A DNA stretch of 64,000 nucleotides, from contig WPIO01000067.1 of assembly GCA_009760855.2 (NCBI GenBank), positions 869,501-933,500 on the forward strand, given 5' to 3'. The notes under the pieces were generated by a model that had not been told where the DNA came from, did not search any database, and saw nothing but the letters and a program-made list of their open reading frames with translations. Below, in pieces: positions 23,900-35,879 of the stretch. Both the position numbers and the translations under genes were made by a program. This stretch comes from Cristatella mucedo (taxonomy: Eukaryota; Bryozoa; Phylactolaemata; Cristatellidae). Position 1 is the first letter of the stretch. Each line of letters begins with the position of its first letter.

Positions 23900-25270
23900 G
23901 ACCTGAGCTACGACCCTGGCTTCTCTAGTGACAACGTCACTGATCAACGTCAGCGACAGCTGCTCATTCTGCCTTGAGTGCCTGCCCCACAAGTGTCGGG
24001 TGTTCGCGAGAGCTACAGGAACGGCTTCTGTCGTCGTGATCTTCGGTCCGGTTAAGGCTAGGCCTGCAGTACCACTAAGCTTAGTTGCCATTTCTTCATT
24101 CCCTAGCCTTATGGTCGACCATGCATTCGTCCGAGAATGTGGTAATGAGCTTTTCGGGAAGACCCTGCTGGCTCTGCCAGCTCAGGGTTAATGAGCCAGC
24201 AGGCCAAGCCAGCATCACAGCTCGAGTTTCCGACTACCCAGGCCGACTACCAGCATGGCTGGGCACAAGGGTGACGGTGTCTGCATGCTGGTGGAGCTGT
24301 GGCTGTGGCAACTGCTCTGCAGATGCCTCAGCCCCTGCCACAGCCATCTGGTAGCACCTGGCTGCTCCTTAACTAGGTCGACGTGTCCTTGCCCCGAGAG
24401 AAGGCAGTCCGTGACTTGTTTTAACTTGATTAAGATGCAGCATGGCAAAGCCTCCAGAGAGTTGCGATCGCCGGGCAGACTATGGCTGTGGCTCGGACTC
24501 TGTCATTCTTTGTTGTCATACCGTGGAACAAGTCCTAGCCCTTATTCCACAGTCGGTCACAGAGAGATTCATGGTTGCATGAGCCTTGGAGACTGCAAGG
24601 TGACTGTCACTTTTGACGGTCTGGGTCTTGAAGCTATCAAAGAGACAATCTCATCGGAACTGAGGTGGTTCAGCCAGGTGTTCCAGATGGCAGTCCTTTA
24701 ACTATACGACCTCCTGCCCTCTGACCTGAGTAAGGCTGATATGGTAGTGGACCTGGGTATCATGGATCTTGTGATTGACAGTGAGGCCTGACTGGTGCTG
24801 TACCTGGGCAGGGCCCACTGCCTACACTAACTGGAGCTCTTGCGACCATCACCATGCCAGAGGTCCTGCTTGTCAATGCTAGAGGTGCCACCTGGTCAGT
24901 TTATAGCATGCACTTCCCCAGTGTTGTCCATGCCCCTGGTCTTCTGGCCACAATGCCAGTGACTGCAGAGCTTGCCCGAAGGCCGGTAATGGCATCACAA
25001 CCTTAAAAACTGAAAATCTTCCCTCGGATACTACCACTACTAACCCGTGAGTAGCTCCTCCATTGGTGCATGGCTCGGCTACTACTGGTACAGCCTGCTA
25101 CTATTCCACTGGACGACTTGGTACCACTTTCGGCCAAGATATGCAGAGCTGGCACAGCCCTATTAAAGCCAGGTCTACTAGCAGCACCAGCTACAGGGCC
25201 AGGGCAGTAGCAGGCCTCGGACAATCTTCTAAATATGTAGTTTCGAGACACGACCAGCACGCGAGGCTAA
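23900..25270 (+). repeat. GC-rich repeated segment, copy 1
   Basis: This segment is clearly GC-richer than its flanks and pairs with 35,880-37,450. The best match is GAGCCTTGGAGACTGCAAGG plus about 100 bp after it (24,580-24,705) against 36,690-36,815. Longest frame is 24,255-24,701 on plus, 148 codons, with a block GDCKVTVTFDGLGLEAI that is also seen in the second copy as GDRQVTFTVDGLSLEAI, so this part was probably coding. I do not recognise a domain. It may be the 5' part of the LINE-like element whose RT lies at 40 kb. Confidence 0.55.
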
Positions 25271-25794
25271 AATGAGTCACTTAATCAGGTAGCCATTTTC
25301 TTTTATTTCTGATTGATTATGCTGTCTACCCTCAGCGATTTCTTGCAAATGCCAGCTGATTCATTCTTTGACTTCATCTAACATAACTGTTGATTAATGT
25401 ACCATCACACACTTAAATTAGGTAAAATTGTATGGATGCACTGGGGTCACAGTATTCACTTTCGTGCATAGCAAATAGTTTTCCAATCAAGCCACTGCAT
25501 ACATTACTCTTATGAAATTGCGAATAAACCTGGCGTTGTCTTTTCTCTGATCTGGAGCTTGTTAAACTGTCAAGGTAGTTGTAAGACATTGAGCATGTGG
25601 TTGTTAAAAAATATTGCTCGTAGATGAGTGCCATTGCCTACTGTAGCCACCACAATTCTTCTTCCACTAGAGAAAAAACCGTAATATATTAGAACTATGC
25701 ATCCAGCATCCTCTGCTTGCAATCATGGAATTCTGCAAAAGAGAGCAGGTTTTAACAGAAAGAAAAACAGCTTGCACAAAGCTATGAAGACATG
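25271..25794. other. Unassigned DNA right of the duplicated segment
   Basis: No supported gene or repeat. It marks the approximate right end of similarity for duplication copy 1. Confidence 0.4.
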
Positions 25795-26065
25795 GTCACA
25801 CAAATTCAAGTAAGTGGAGTGATTGAGCCTAAAGAGTGGTGCAGACACAACTAGACATCTGCCAGAGTAAGAAACCGGCCGAAGAGGACCCAAATCTGTA
25901 GAAGATGCAAGGAAATGCCTGTGGCCACCTACCGGGGCTGATTTCGAATGCCTTGACATTGTTCGAGTTGCACTAATGCATGCGTCTTATTAAGAGCTCT
26001 TGTATCGTGGTCTTAAAATTATATCTTGCACAACAGTTCAAGGAGTTATTTTTTTGCTAGAACCT
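25795..26065. repeat. Diverged direct repeat of 9,290-9,605
   Basis: Shares with 9,290-9,605 the ordered blocks listed there, including GACATCTGCC, GCAAGGAAATGCCTG and TCTTAAAATTATATCTTGCA. A LINE inserted immediately to the right (26,094) ends the match. Confidence 0.5.
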
Positions 26066-26093
26066 ATATAGAAGGCACTGGTCATTATACTAC

Positions 26094-27625
26094 TACTAAT
26101 AATAATAATAATAATACGATTGACAAACCATCCACATAAAACTCAAAATCTTTCCAGGCTATTTAAATTTGGTACAAAGAAACACTATGGAATGGTGAGT
26201 GGTATCATGCATGATAAACATGAATAACATGATTAGATGTGATAGGCACAGGGTCAGCATGCAAGTGTAGTTAGTGGCCGCACCCAACAGTGTCAACATG
26301 CATGAGCATATAAAGGAAGAATCACATGCACCCACTAAATGCCATCATGAATACATGCATTTTTAATTTCTTTTTTAATTTGGCCAATTCGGGGAATGTT
26401 GTGATGCAAGTCAGAGTGAGTTTCAATCTTCGGGAGCATACTAACAAAATGCATGGTCTCCAAAGGATTTAAGATTTGTACGAGGTATTGGCAAAAGTTT
26501 AACTCCAAAAAGCAGGTTGTACGGTGCTTCTTGTGGGGGTGCAGTAGAACTGACAGGTATTATTAAGTTAGAGAACAAAGGGACCTAAAAGCGAGCGACA
26601 AAACCATGAAGTTGATCCGTTGCTTGACTGGTAGCCAGTGCGGCTCAGTGAGAATTTGTGTGATATGGCAACTCCAATGCTCACGACAGACAAGCCTAGC
26701 TGTACAGTTTTTCACCAGCTTTAAATGCCTGAGTGTACAGGTAGGTAGACCAGCAAGTAGTGAGTTACAGAAGTCAAGACCAGTTGTCACAAATGCATGG
26801 ACAAACTCAGATGTGATACCCTTGTCTAAACAAGTCACGTTTTCACAATTATATACCTGAAAGTAGGCAGACTTGAATGTGATGCAGATGTGGTCGTCTA
26901 AGGAAAGGTCACTTTGGAACATGACACCTAGATTTTGTGCCGATTCGACAGGGAATTTTCTGGCAGTGCCGATTTTGAAGGCATTTTTTCGAAATTTCTT
27001 AATCACATTTGGTTTTCCCATATCTAGTAAATTTGTTTTATTATTATTTAATTTAAGACGCTTGGTCGCCATCCATGTGCCGATATTGCTAATACATGCA
27101 GCAAAGGAGTTGAGATAATTTGACGAGCTCGAGGGCTTGAAGGGATTAAAACATTGGTACAACTGAGTTTCATCCTCATTATAGTGAAAGTCTAGATTGC
27201 GTTTGGCAATCACATTGCAAGAGGGCAATAACAAACTGTAAAAATAATTGGACGAAGCAAGGAGCCCTGAGGTACCCCATATTTCGGAGGTACTTCAAAT
27301 GATCTTTGTTCATTCACAGCAATACTTAGGAGTCTCCCACTGAGATAGGACCTCAATCAGTGCAGAGCAGTCAGTGATGCCGAGGCGAGATGAGACGTGC
27401 TCTACAACGACTGGGTAATCGGTTGTATCAAAAGCTTCCGACATGTTGACCTAAACAAGCAGATATACTTACCTGATATCGGCGTTCCTAAATGGTTCGT
27501 TGTTCAACTGAACAAATGCTGACTCTGTGGAGTGATTAGCTCTAAAGTTAGAGTGGAACTTACTAGCACGGTTTGAAGTTTCAATATATGAGTTCAGCCT
27601 GTCTGCCACGACTCGTCATGTTGCA
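26094..27625 (-). mobile_element. CR1/L2-type LINE copy G
   Basis: Minus-strand copy with its AAT-rich tail at 26,094-26,115. It has a 223-codon frame at 27,234-26,563 spanning the decayed YADD region (NEDETQLYQCF), the linker and the C-terminal blocks (VHAFVTTGLDFCNSLLAGLP, TARLVCREHWSCH). The RT motif B and A regions follow at 27,260-27,560 with stops. It ends near 27,625. The catalytic DD is changed to ED in this copy, and the element is inactive. Confidence 0.85.
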
Positions 27626-27879
27626 TGGTTCTAATGTAAAGACAAGACAGAATTTACTGTGTAAAAGTCCATGCAAGGCTATACTGCACCACGTATTTTT
27701 TGCTATTCAGCTGGCTGCATTTTTGGTAGCTACATTTCGAGTCAGCGTTTCTATCCAACAATGGCTAACATGGACTGATTGAAAGGATTTGATTACACTT
27801 TCAATACAGTGGGCTGTGACAGGTAAGATATCATGGATCTCGGCCCAGTCACTTTCTAGTGATTTGCGATGGACCATTA

Positions 27880-29660
27880 TGAATTGCCTTACTTGCCTGG
27901 GCCATCGCACACTGCTGCCATGCACTGCCCAAGATTTAATGGTCAGAGCTGTTTGCAAGGGTTGAAAGTATGTGTGCACGCAGTGAGATGGTATGTGGAA
28001 TACAAATTAGAGTTTGGTGTAGTCAATATCTCGCCGACTTACCATGGATTTCGGTATTGGTCCCTGCCATTGCTGTCGAATGGCATTCATTGTTGAAAAC
28101 TACAGTGAAAAATAGCTAGAAAGTCCTACGATATCACTTTTAGCACAAGGAAATGCGAAATACGCTCACAATCGGCACTCGTGCAGCCAAATTAGTGTCA
28201 ACTTGCCACGGATTGTAGTGGATTGCTGCTTCGAGCCGAGCAGTTGCAGTATGTAGCCATGCATTTCCCAAGATTGTGTGAGCGAAATTGCTTAAAATGA
28301 CGTGGTTTTTTTTTAACCGGTGTGCTTTGTAACATGCACTAAAAATTGAAGCTTTGGGAAATCGATTTTAAGGCAATTTGCATCAGATTGCTGTAAATTG
28401 AGATATTAGTCTGGGCCATTGCAGTCATTTGCAGTGCATTGCTGCCGACCGGTCAAGGCGATTGTCGTGAAACTGTGGGATTATACACTAACCAAAAATT
28501 AGAGTAACGTGCATTCGCTATTAGAGCTGCATGAATTCTGGTCGTTTTTCAGTGGGTTCCCATGCTTTGACATACTGGCCCGGACAGTTGCAGTCAATTG
28601 CAGTGCATGCTGCAGAATGGCCGAGGCAATTACAGAGATGTTAGGCGACTACACAATAACCGAAGAGTAGACCAGCGTGCGATCAAAATTAGAGCTTCTA
28701 GTGTATGCATTCTGGTCGCTGAGAGGCGGATTGCATGGGATTGAAGTGGACTGTGGTGTGGGACCGGGTCGTTGCAGTCAATTGCGATTCATTGTGTAGG
28801 AACTCACGTGCAAAATGAAGGGAATTGTTGTGGATTCACTTTTAAACCTAGTCTAGTCCTATTTGCAATGTCAATTAGAGCTTCGCGGTGGCGATTTGAG
28901 GATGATTTGCAGTGGAATCGAGTGAATTGTGGTAGTTTTCGAGGTCATTTCACGCTATTGACGCTCATTGCCACCGTGCGAGGTTGCACAATTTATTTTT
29001 TTTGCGTGGTTGTGCACACAGCATGGCGCACTTTAATATGCAATTAAAAACCGAGCTCGGACCAATGTATTTCGATTTTTTATGCTGGGGATTTTGTTGA
29101 TTGAAGTGGATTGTGGTATTGGCCAGGGCTAATGTGGTCGATTGCATCACATTGCATTAGAACGGCTGTGAGAATGCAAGTGACATTTTTTTCATGCAAT
29201 CGTCGCAGAGTTTTCTGTCATATTCAATCAAAAAAGCAGCTTTTCTAAGGGGATCTCTTTCATTGCATGGTGGAATGCAGTAGATTGTAGCGGATTGTGG
29301 TAGATTGAGGTATTTGACTGGGCCAACACAATCCTATTTCAGTGGACTTCCTCAGAACGCTTGAGCGGAATAGCTTGAAATTTGTTGGTGCATTATACAT
29401 GTAGCATAGTTTAATATTCCAAAAGTTTTGGAGCTGTTCGCTTCTGATTTGGGATTTGACTCGAACTAGAATGGAATGTCGAGGATCGTGGTCCAGGCGC
29501 CTGGCATCAAAGCTCATTTGCATACGTGGGCGTGTGGAAAGCGAAGTTAATTTTTGTTGACAGTTAAATTCGAACGTGTACTACAATATCAGCACAAAAT
29601 TTGAGCTCGGCAACACTTACGTCTGGTCGTTGCTAGCCTAATTAGATTGAATTGAGGTGG
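27880..29660. repeat. Degenerate tandem array, period about 175 bp
   Basis: A recurring block of the type GGCC-N-GTTGCAGTCAATTGCAGTGCA with flanking GGATTGTAGTGGATTG elements returns near 27,899, 28,058, 28,236, 28,413, 28,570, 28,760, 28,940, 29,119 and 29,308. The spacing of 160-190 bp gives about nine to ten units. Units are strongly diverged, so the array is old. The words TTGCAGT, GATTGTGGT and GAAGTGGA dominate. The period is close to a nucleosome repeat, as in many satellites. No coding sense is seen. Confidence 0.6.
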
Positions 29661-31696
29661 ATAGCCATAATTCGTTGAACCCAACGAATAGGATGAGGCA
29701 GAAGAACATGCTCAATTAGATAGTCATCAGTGAGGTGCTGAGCCTTGCTATCCAGGTAAGGCTAGGGAGTTGCGTCCCATGCACTGAGCAAGGCAGTTGA
29801 GTTGGGCTCCAGCGGCATGCAGGAGTAGCTGCATCTGAGGTGGCTGCCTTACCCTCTGTGGTAGTCCAATAGAGCGCTCAGCAAAGTCGATATGATCGAG
29901 ATGTGATGATGCACAGACACTTGTCGAGCCCGTTGCTTTACACAATTATCAGCATCGCATCAGCGAGCCTAGGCACTGTATCTACAAGTCGCAATATCTT
30001 TAACTAAAGGCTCTGGAGTGGTCGGCATTTGTAAGGGGTCGGCAAGGAAAGGCATGGCTATCAGCACTTCATTTGCTTGGCATAAGAACTTTAGTGAAAT
30101 GCCGCTTCGGGCCATTTGTATTAATACACAGCTAGAATGAGTAATAAATCATCCTTTAAATTAATAAATTATAAATATATAAATTAATCCGCTTCTAAAT
30201 CCTATTTGCTGGTTTTTATTATATCCAATGCTTCGGTATTTGAGCTTGACATATTGGATCGGCGTCAGCATGGTTAGCCGAGACAGCATCAAGGACCGAA
30301 AGGCCTATCTCGGTTATTCTCACTATCGCTCTTTCACGATAGCAAATCAGTAACTAACACAGAAAGTCACTTAAGGGTGAGGTTTGTAATTGGGAGCATG
30401 ATTGCTGATAGATAGCAAAGCAGGCTCTTGAGGGCGACGCCACGGGCTTGTAGGTTAGGGACGCTGTCTATTCACTGCTTGACCTGCAGCGACCATACTG
30501 GACAGCCACGCTGCTCTCTACCGACGGACCTACAGCAGCCAAGGCTTCTTCTCCGTTTATTGCCGGTTGTAAGGCATTTTTATTAAAATTGTCACTACAC
30601 CACTCTTGCTGCGACTATGTTGCTTAACGGTCATATTGTGAACAACCATTGCAGCAATAGATGAGAGCCCACATTTCACGATTGACTTGAATTGGTTATG
30701 CTATGTGAACAAACAGAGTTTTGAAGCGTGATGGCACATGCCGAGCGATGGTCAGTAGAGTGACGAGTCGTTACCACGCCAAAGGCTAGGCTAGCTACCT
30801 TTAGAGGCATGGCCACCTATGGGCCATGCCTCTAAAAGTAGCGAATGTCGGCCGCATGTGGAATTGGGTGGATTTCGTTTGGTAATCCATAACATCTTTT
30901 TGAATTGTATCACATAAGCCAAAGATTTGAGCAGCAAAGAGTTTTAAAGGAAAATGAGTCACAAAAGGCAGAAATTATTCTTGGAAAAAACGGTTCCGTT
31001 ATGCAACCAGGAGAATCAATAGGTGCTCATATATGACTTATCCAAATTTAACCGCATTTGCTACATAGCGTATATTTGCAACTCTGCTTGAGAAAATCGC
31101 ATTGGAAAACCAGTCGAAGGAGAGTAGCAGGCAATTGTAATAAGAGCTTCTTTAATATAGATTCATGCAGCAGGATTCTGAGATTCGAGTTAATATTAAG
31201 CGATTTACTCATATCACCCGCAATGTCGACCAGGTAGCACCCAGCTCTGGGCTTGACATGCCAATTATATAATTGATCAAAAACGTGTCCATCGCAATTC
31301 AAAAATTAAATGCACAAGTCAAGTTTCAATTTAAAAAAATAAAGTACGTTTCTAAGCTACATTTGCTAGTAAAAAGTGTCTATACTGCTATTCCGGCGTT
31401 ACGGTAATCATAGGGTAAATTTTAAATAGGCACGATTTAAGCCTAGGAGCTGTCTTGTATTAACGAGACCTGTGCACGCCACTCACTCATAGTCTCACGA
31501 ACTTACATTTAAAACTATATGCAGTGCAATAATATGAAACTTTCGGATTGCCACTTGTAGTGTGGTGGAGCACTTTAAATTATTTCATAATTTAAGAAAA
31601 ACATGAACTTATTTAGCGTCTCAAGCTGAGAGGATCTTCATCAACCTGCCTATTATATGCCTTAGGTCTCAACCCTAAGCTCTTTTTTAATGGCGA

Positions 31697-31756
31697 TAAT
31701 AATAATAATAACAATAATCTTGATAAAGTTGCTTCAGAGAGCCCAATCTCTCTCGC

Positions 31757-31813
<57 letters not shown>

Positions 31814-32790
31814 AGGCGCCTGACATTTGCTGCAAATGGAAACGTGATTGAATCGTGACTGTTATCATACTTGATAAACAACATGAATAACATAGTTTGG
31901 GGTGACATGAACAGGGTCAGAATGTAAATGTGGTTAGCGGCAGCATGCACATTGTCAGCACCCATAAGCACATATGGACAAATCAGAGGGACCCACTAAA
32001 TGCTGTCCTAAATGATGTCCTAAAACCATCTGTTTTCAATCTTTTTTTAAATGTGGATAAGTCAGTGGATGTTGTGACGCAAGTCGGAGTGAGTTCCATG
32101 GTTTGGCCGCATACGAACTAAATGCACGATCTCCACAGGATTTGAGGTTTGTACGCGGTTTGGCAAACAGTTGGATTCCAAAAAACGGGTGGTACAATGC
32201 TTGAATTGGTGGAGGAGTATATTTTACAGATAGGCTTGAGCTAAAGAATAAAAAACCTCAAGCGACGTAAAGCTTCGTAAGCGACGAAACCTTGAAGTCG
32301 ATTATTTATTTGCTTGACTGGTAGCCAGTGCAGGTCGGCGATAACTGGCGAGACGTGGCAACTGCGACGGTCAAGACCGACAAGCCTATCTGTAGAGTTG
32401 TGTACCAGTTGTAAGCTCTAATTGCACATGCTGGTAGTGCAGCAAGCAGTAAGTTACTGAAGTCAAGACGGGATGTCAGAAATGCATGGACCGACTTAGA
32501 TGTCGCGTCATTATTTTAGCAAACCGGAAATTTAGCAACTTCATTTAGCTCAAAGTAAGCAGACCTGATCCTGGAGCTGATGTTTTCGTCCAATTAAAGC
32601 TCACTTTGGAACGTGACACCTACATTTCATGCAGACTCAGCACGAAAATGGCGGCAGAGCTGAATTTCAGCTCTAGCCTTTCCAATTTCTGAATCACACT
32701 ACTTGGTTGCCTGTAACTACTAAGTTATTATTATCCTAATTTAATTTAAGAGAAATTGCTGCCATCCATGTGTGCTATTCAGAGAACCTT
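31697..32790 (-). mobile_element. LINE copy H, 5'-truncated
   Basis: Minus-strand 3' end with AATAATAATAATAACAATAA at 31,697, then the family UTR, then the C-terminal ORF2 region from about 32,000 to 32,520 (heavily frameshifted), then linker sequence to about 32,790. A CT microsatellite sits inside the 3' tail. No frame longer than about 95 codons remains. Confidence 0.8.
31748..31813. repeat. (CT)n microsatellite inside a LINE 3' tail
   Basis: About 30 CT units lie between the GAGAGCCCAATCTCTCTCGC and TTTCTAGGCGCCTGACATTT parts of the LINE tail, probably grown from the AATCTCTTTC word of the tail. Confidence 0.95.
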
Positions 32791-34744
32791 AGCCTGGCGT
32801 CAAACCACGAAGCGTTAGCATTTTGTCTGGAGAAGGCTGCTAACTAATTTGCAACAGCACTGCTTTAAGGTAAACCAAACAAGGCCGAACTCCCTCTGGC
32901 AAGAAAAGTAGAAGCAACGGTTAACCTGTCAAACAGCGTACTTTATATTGCAGCAACGGACCCTTAGTGACTACCACCCATGCTTACAGTGAGCAGCATA
33001 GGATTGCTAGCTTTGTGCGAACACCCTACTCTAAGTAAACACCAGGATGCAGTAATCAGAGCCAGGTTTGAGAACTCGGGGTCACTCGGATGCAAACTGC
33101 TCATATTTCGATACAAAATGATGCTTCGGGGTCTCGCTGAGACACCATTGCATATTTCAATATCGAGTCCCGAAAAGGTGTCAAATAGTCGAATCTGCAA
33201 TATCGGGCAGGGTAATCGAAAGTCGAAGTCACAAATAAAAAACTCAACGATATCCTTAGGTCAGATTATAGGCTACAGCTGCTCTCACAAGAAATTCCGC
33301 TTGTTATATAGTGCCAATTAAATTGTATTTTAAATCCTTACTTTTCAAACAAAGACCTAATCAACTGTGTTTGCTGAATTTAACGGGCAGTATTGTTGGT
33401 TCGAATATCGAACTGTTCAAAACCGGGCGTCAAGGCAGACCTGGGATTTAAATTATGAGGGCAAAAACCACGAGATCCTTATCAAGCATTGAGGCCCAAA
33501 AGATTTTGCAGATAGAGGTCAAGACTTTCAAGTTATGTAAAACTATTGGCACAATATTTTTCATTCGACACGTGATCAGTGGTCGCTTGTTTTTTAGAAG
33601 TAGGGCATAATCTAGTCGCTAACAATGGTCGGGTTGGGGGCGTAGGGAATATGGAGCTGAGTAGCTGGGTCCGTGCCACACTACCTTAACCTGCCGGGCA
33701 TTAGCCTGAGCATTGCCTGGCTCAGCATATGCTACACGACCTAAACTATTGCACCAGCACTGGATAGGAATGACCCCGTTGTCCACTTCAAGTCAGCATG
33801 TAAAAGTAGATTATCTCTGCACAGTCCTGTGCAAAGCTCACGGGTGGCCGAGTAACTGCACGCCAGGCTGGATAATAATCCGACATGAATGAAGATCAAA
33901 CCGTGCCGATGCATGAATAAAAGAGAATCCTAGCAATGCCTGGCTTTCAGAGAACAAGCTGCATACTTTGGCCGGCATGATCTACTCTTGCGAGAGTTAG
34001 ATCTACATATTGGAATTCACGAAATGCAAGGAAAAGCTGCAATGCACTACCCGATGACTTGCAGCTCATACTACTAATAGGCCAAAGCACTAATAAGCAC
34101 GGTATTGATGCCACAGAGATTATTATGAGGTGCACCAAGGCTCCATTTTGGATAAAATACCCTGCACCAAGAGACCTACCTTGCAACCAGCTTATACAAC
34201 ATGTTCCCTAAAATAGCAAAACATCGTTTCCGCAGCAGAGTAAGGGCAAAATAATGACTCGTGTATGACTCCCTAAAAGTGATGAATCGCTGCTATTTCT
34301 CTTTACAATTGCCATTGCCTATTAATAACCCAAATTTTAAAATTTTAATAATATGCCGTATGTTTAACCCTACATCAATGCTTTTTACATCTAGCTTATA
34401 GAGAATTAATAATTCAGCATTTTGATGCTAAGAGTGAAGCTCAGCTAATCCAGCAACCTCATTTATGAGGTAAAGGTATGGATGAGAAGAGTTCTGTTCC
34501 TCACAATCAAGAGATTTGTACCCGCCCAGGTTTATTAATCTCTCACACGGAGCGAGAGAACGACCTCTGTGAAAATTAGCACGACCAATTATCGCCAAAC
34601 CACTTTTAGATGTAACGGTGGCTGGATATAAACTTTCTGACGACCGTGAAGTGCCATCACAGTCAATGGCCGAATTACCAAACATATAAATCTATACAAA
34701 ACCAGTTTTAATTCAAACTTTATATAAATAAATAAATAAATACT

Positions 34745-34915
34745 AGTTGATTGAACAGCCCCTTTTTGTATAGCGACAGAAGAGCCTTTATGGCTATCTC
34801 CGCTGCTTGCAGTGGCGATAAACAATCGCCCACAGCAGAAATCGAACCCACGACCTCGGGACCGAGGTCGTGAAAGCAACCGCCTTACCTAGTGTGTCAT
34901 CACGGCTCACCGATA
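34745..34915 (-). mobile_element. tRNA-derived SINE, family 2, well preserved
   Basis: On the minus strand the head has GTGAGCCGTGATGACACACT, AGGTAAGGCGGTTGC (A-box region), then a perfect inverted repeat CACGACCTCGG-GA-CCGAGGTCGTG as seen on plus at 34,849-34,872, then a B box (GTGGGTTCGATTTC). The body has GGGCGATTGTTTATCGCCAC and AGGCTCTTCTGTCGC. The long stem before the T-arm suggests a tRNA with a long variable arm (Ser or Leu type). It is absent at the matching place in duplication copy 1. Confidence 0.72.
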
Positions 34916-34987
34916 TATACTGATATATCTCACTTGTTTAAGGCCACAAAAGTACCAATCTCTATTCAAATATAATTAAACATGATT

Positions 34988-35112
34988 TATTTGTATATCT
35001 CTCTAAGAAAACTTGATCTCTATTCAAGCACTTCACGTGTGCCTCAGGGCTCGAGCCCACGACCTCAGACAGATCTTGGTCGGAGCGAACACCTTAACCA
35101 CTAAACCAAACC
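34988..35112 (-). mobile_element. tRNA-derived SINE, family 1
   Basis: Minus-strand head GCTGGTTTGGTTTAGTGGTT, then AAGGTGTTCGCTCCGACCAA and GGGCTCGAGCCC (B box near 35,050), with the LINE-like tail AAGTGCTTGAATAGAGATCA. It sits directly left of an older family 1 copy. Confidence 0.75.
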
Positions 35113-35129
35113 AGCTCGGTGAGCTTCAG

Positions 35130-35220
35130 GTATACTACCCGGCTCGAGCCTGCAACGTCGGTCATCACATTGATCACGGTCATCAAAGTCGAGGAGCTTA
35201 ACCACTAGGCCAAACCAAGT
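35130..35220 (-). mobile_element. tRNA-derived SINE, family 1, head only, older
   Basis: GGCTCGAGCC (B box) near 35,140 and GAGCTTAACCACTAGGCCAA (head complement) near 35,190 mark a diverged family 1 copy. It pairs with the copy at 22,885-23,030 in the other duplicate. Confidence 0.55.
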
Positions 35221-35879
35221 AATGTGCAATATAAAAATATGCCGAAGAATTCACAAGATGTAAAACGCTAGGCCCGAGTTTTGATGAGCAGAGAAAAATA
35301 TCAAAATTTTTAGACAAATAATAATATGAATAGTTCTGAATAACAAGTTTGATGACTCATGAGGCAATAGACGAGAACATACCTGAATACCGGTGATTAT
35401 CAGTTCCTAATCAATCCATACCAAAGATAAACTAATGTATAAGATCCAAATGCAGAGCCGAACTCATACAAGTTCAAGTAAATCGAATCGCTCTCAGCCT
35501 ATACAAGATACTAGCAAGACACGTGGGCAGAATTGTGCCAAAAAGACTGGCCATCGATGCATATATTACTATTTCAACCGTCGTAAAAACACCAAAGACT
35601 GCTCAAATGTCAAACCAGGGTAAACTAAGGCAGGGTCTGACGTTTGTGATGTTTGGATTACTATTTAATAGGCACACTGGCACAACGTAATTTGTGTCTG
35701 GTAGGTTTCTTTTACATTTTTTTCTTATTTTTGCTATCGCGCATTGCCACCAAAGAAGAAAATTTTGGACAAGTGACTCATCAGGATGCGTCCAAGCGAC
35801 TCACTGCAAGGAAGAGTTCCCCCATCTCCAAAGAGCCCTCCTAGCCCGGCTGGACGGCTAGCTCAAAAAAGATAACACA

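Larger units (their letters stand above)
16140..25270. repeat. Large direct duplication, copy 1
   Basis: This segment aligns by eye in the same order and orientation with 29,690-37,450. Matched anchors include 16,430/29,755 (AGGGAG, then AGAGTAGCTGCA vs AGGAGTAGCTGCA), 16,795/30,108 (GGCCATTTGTA), 17,990/30,675 (ATTTCACGATTGACTT), 18,500/31,140, 18,970/32,895 (GGCAAGAAAAGTAGAAGCA), 21,895/33,740 (GACCTAAACTATTGCACCAG), 22,080/33,910 and 24,580/36,690. Private to this copy are two LINEs (17.17 and 19.63 kb), a SINE at 20.53 kb and a TA expansion at 21.65 kb. No host gene is seen in it. Confidence 0.75.

Noticed and set aside
34849-34872. Rho-independent-type terminator hairpin
   Set aside because: It lies in a tRNA-derived SINE of a eukaryotic genome, where such a terminator has no meaning.
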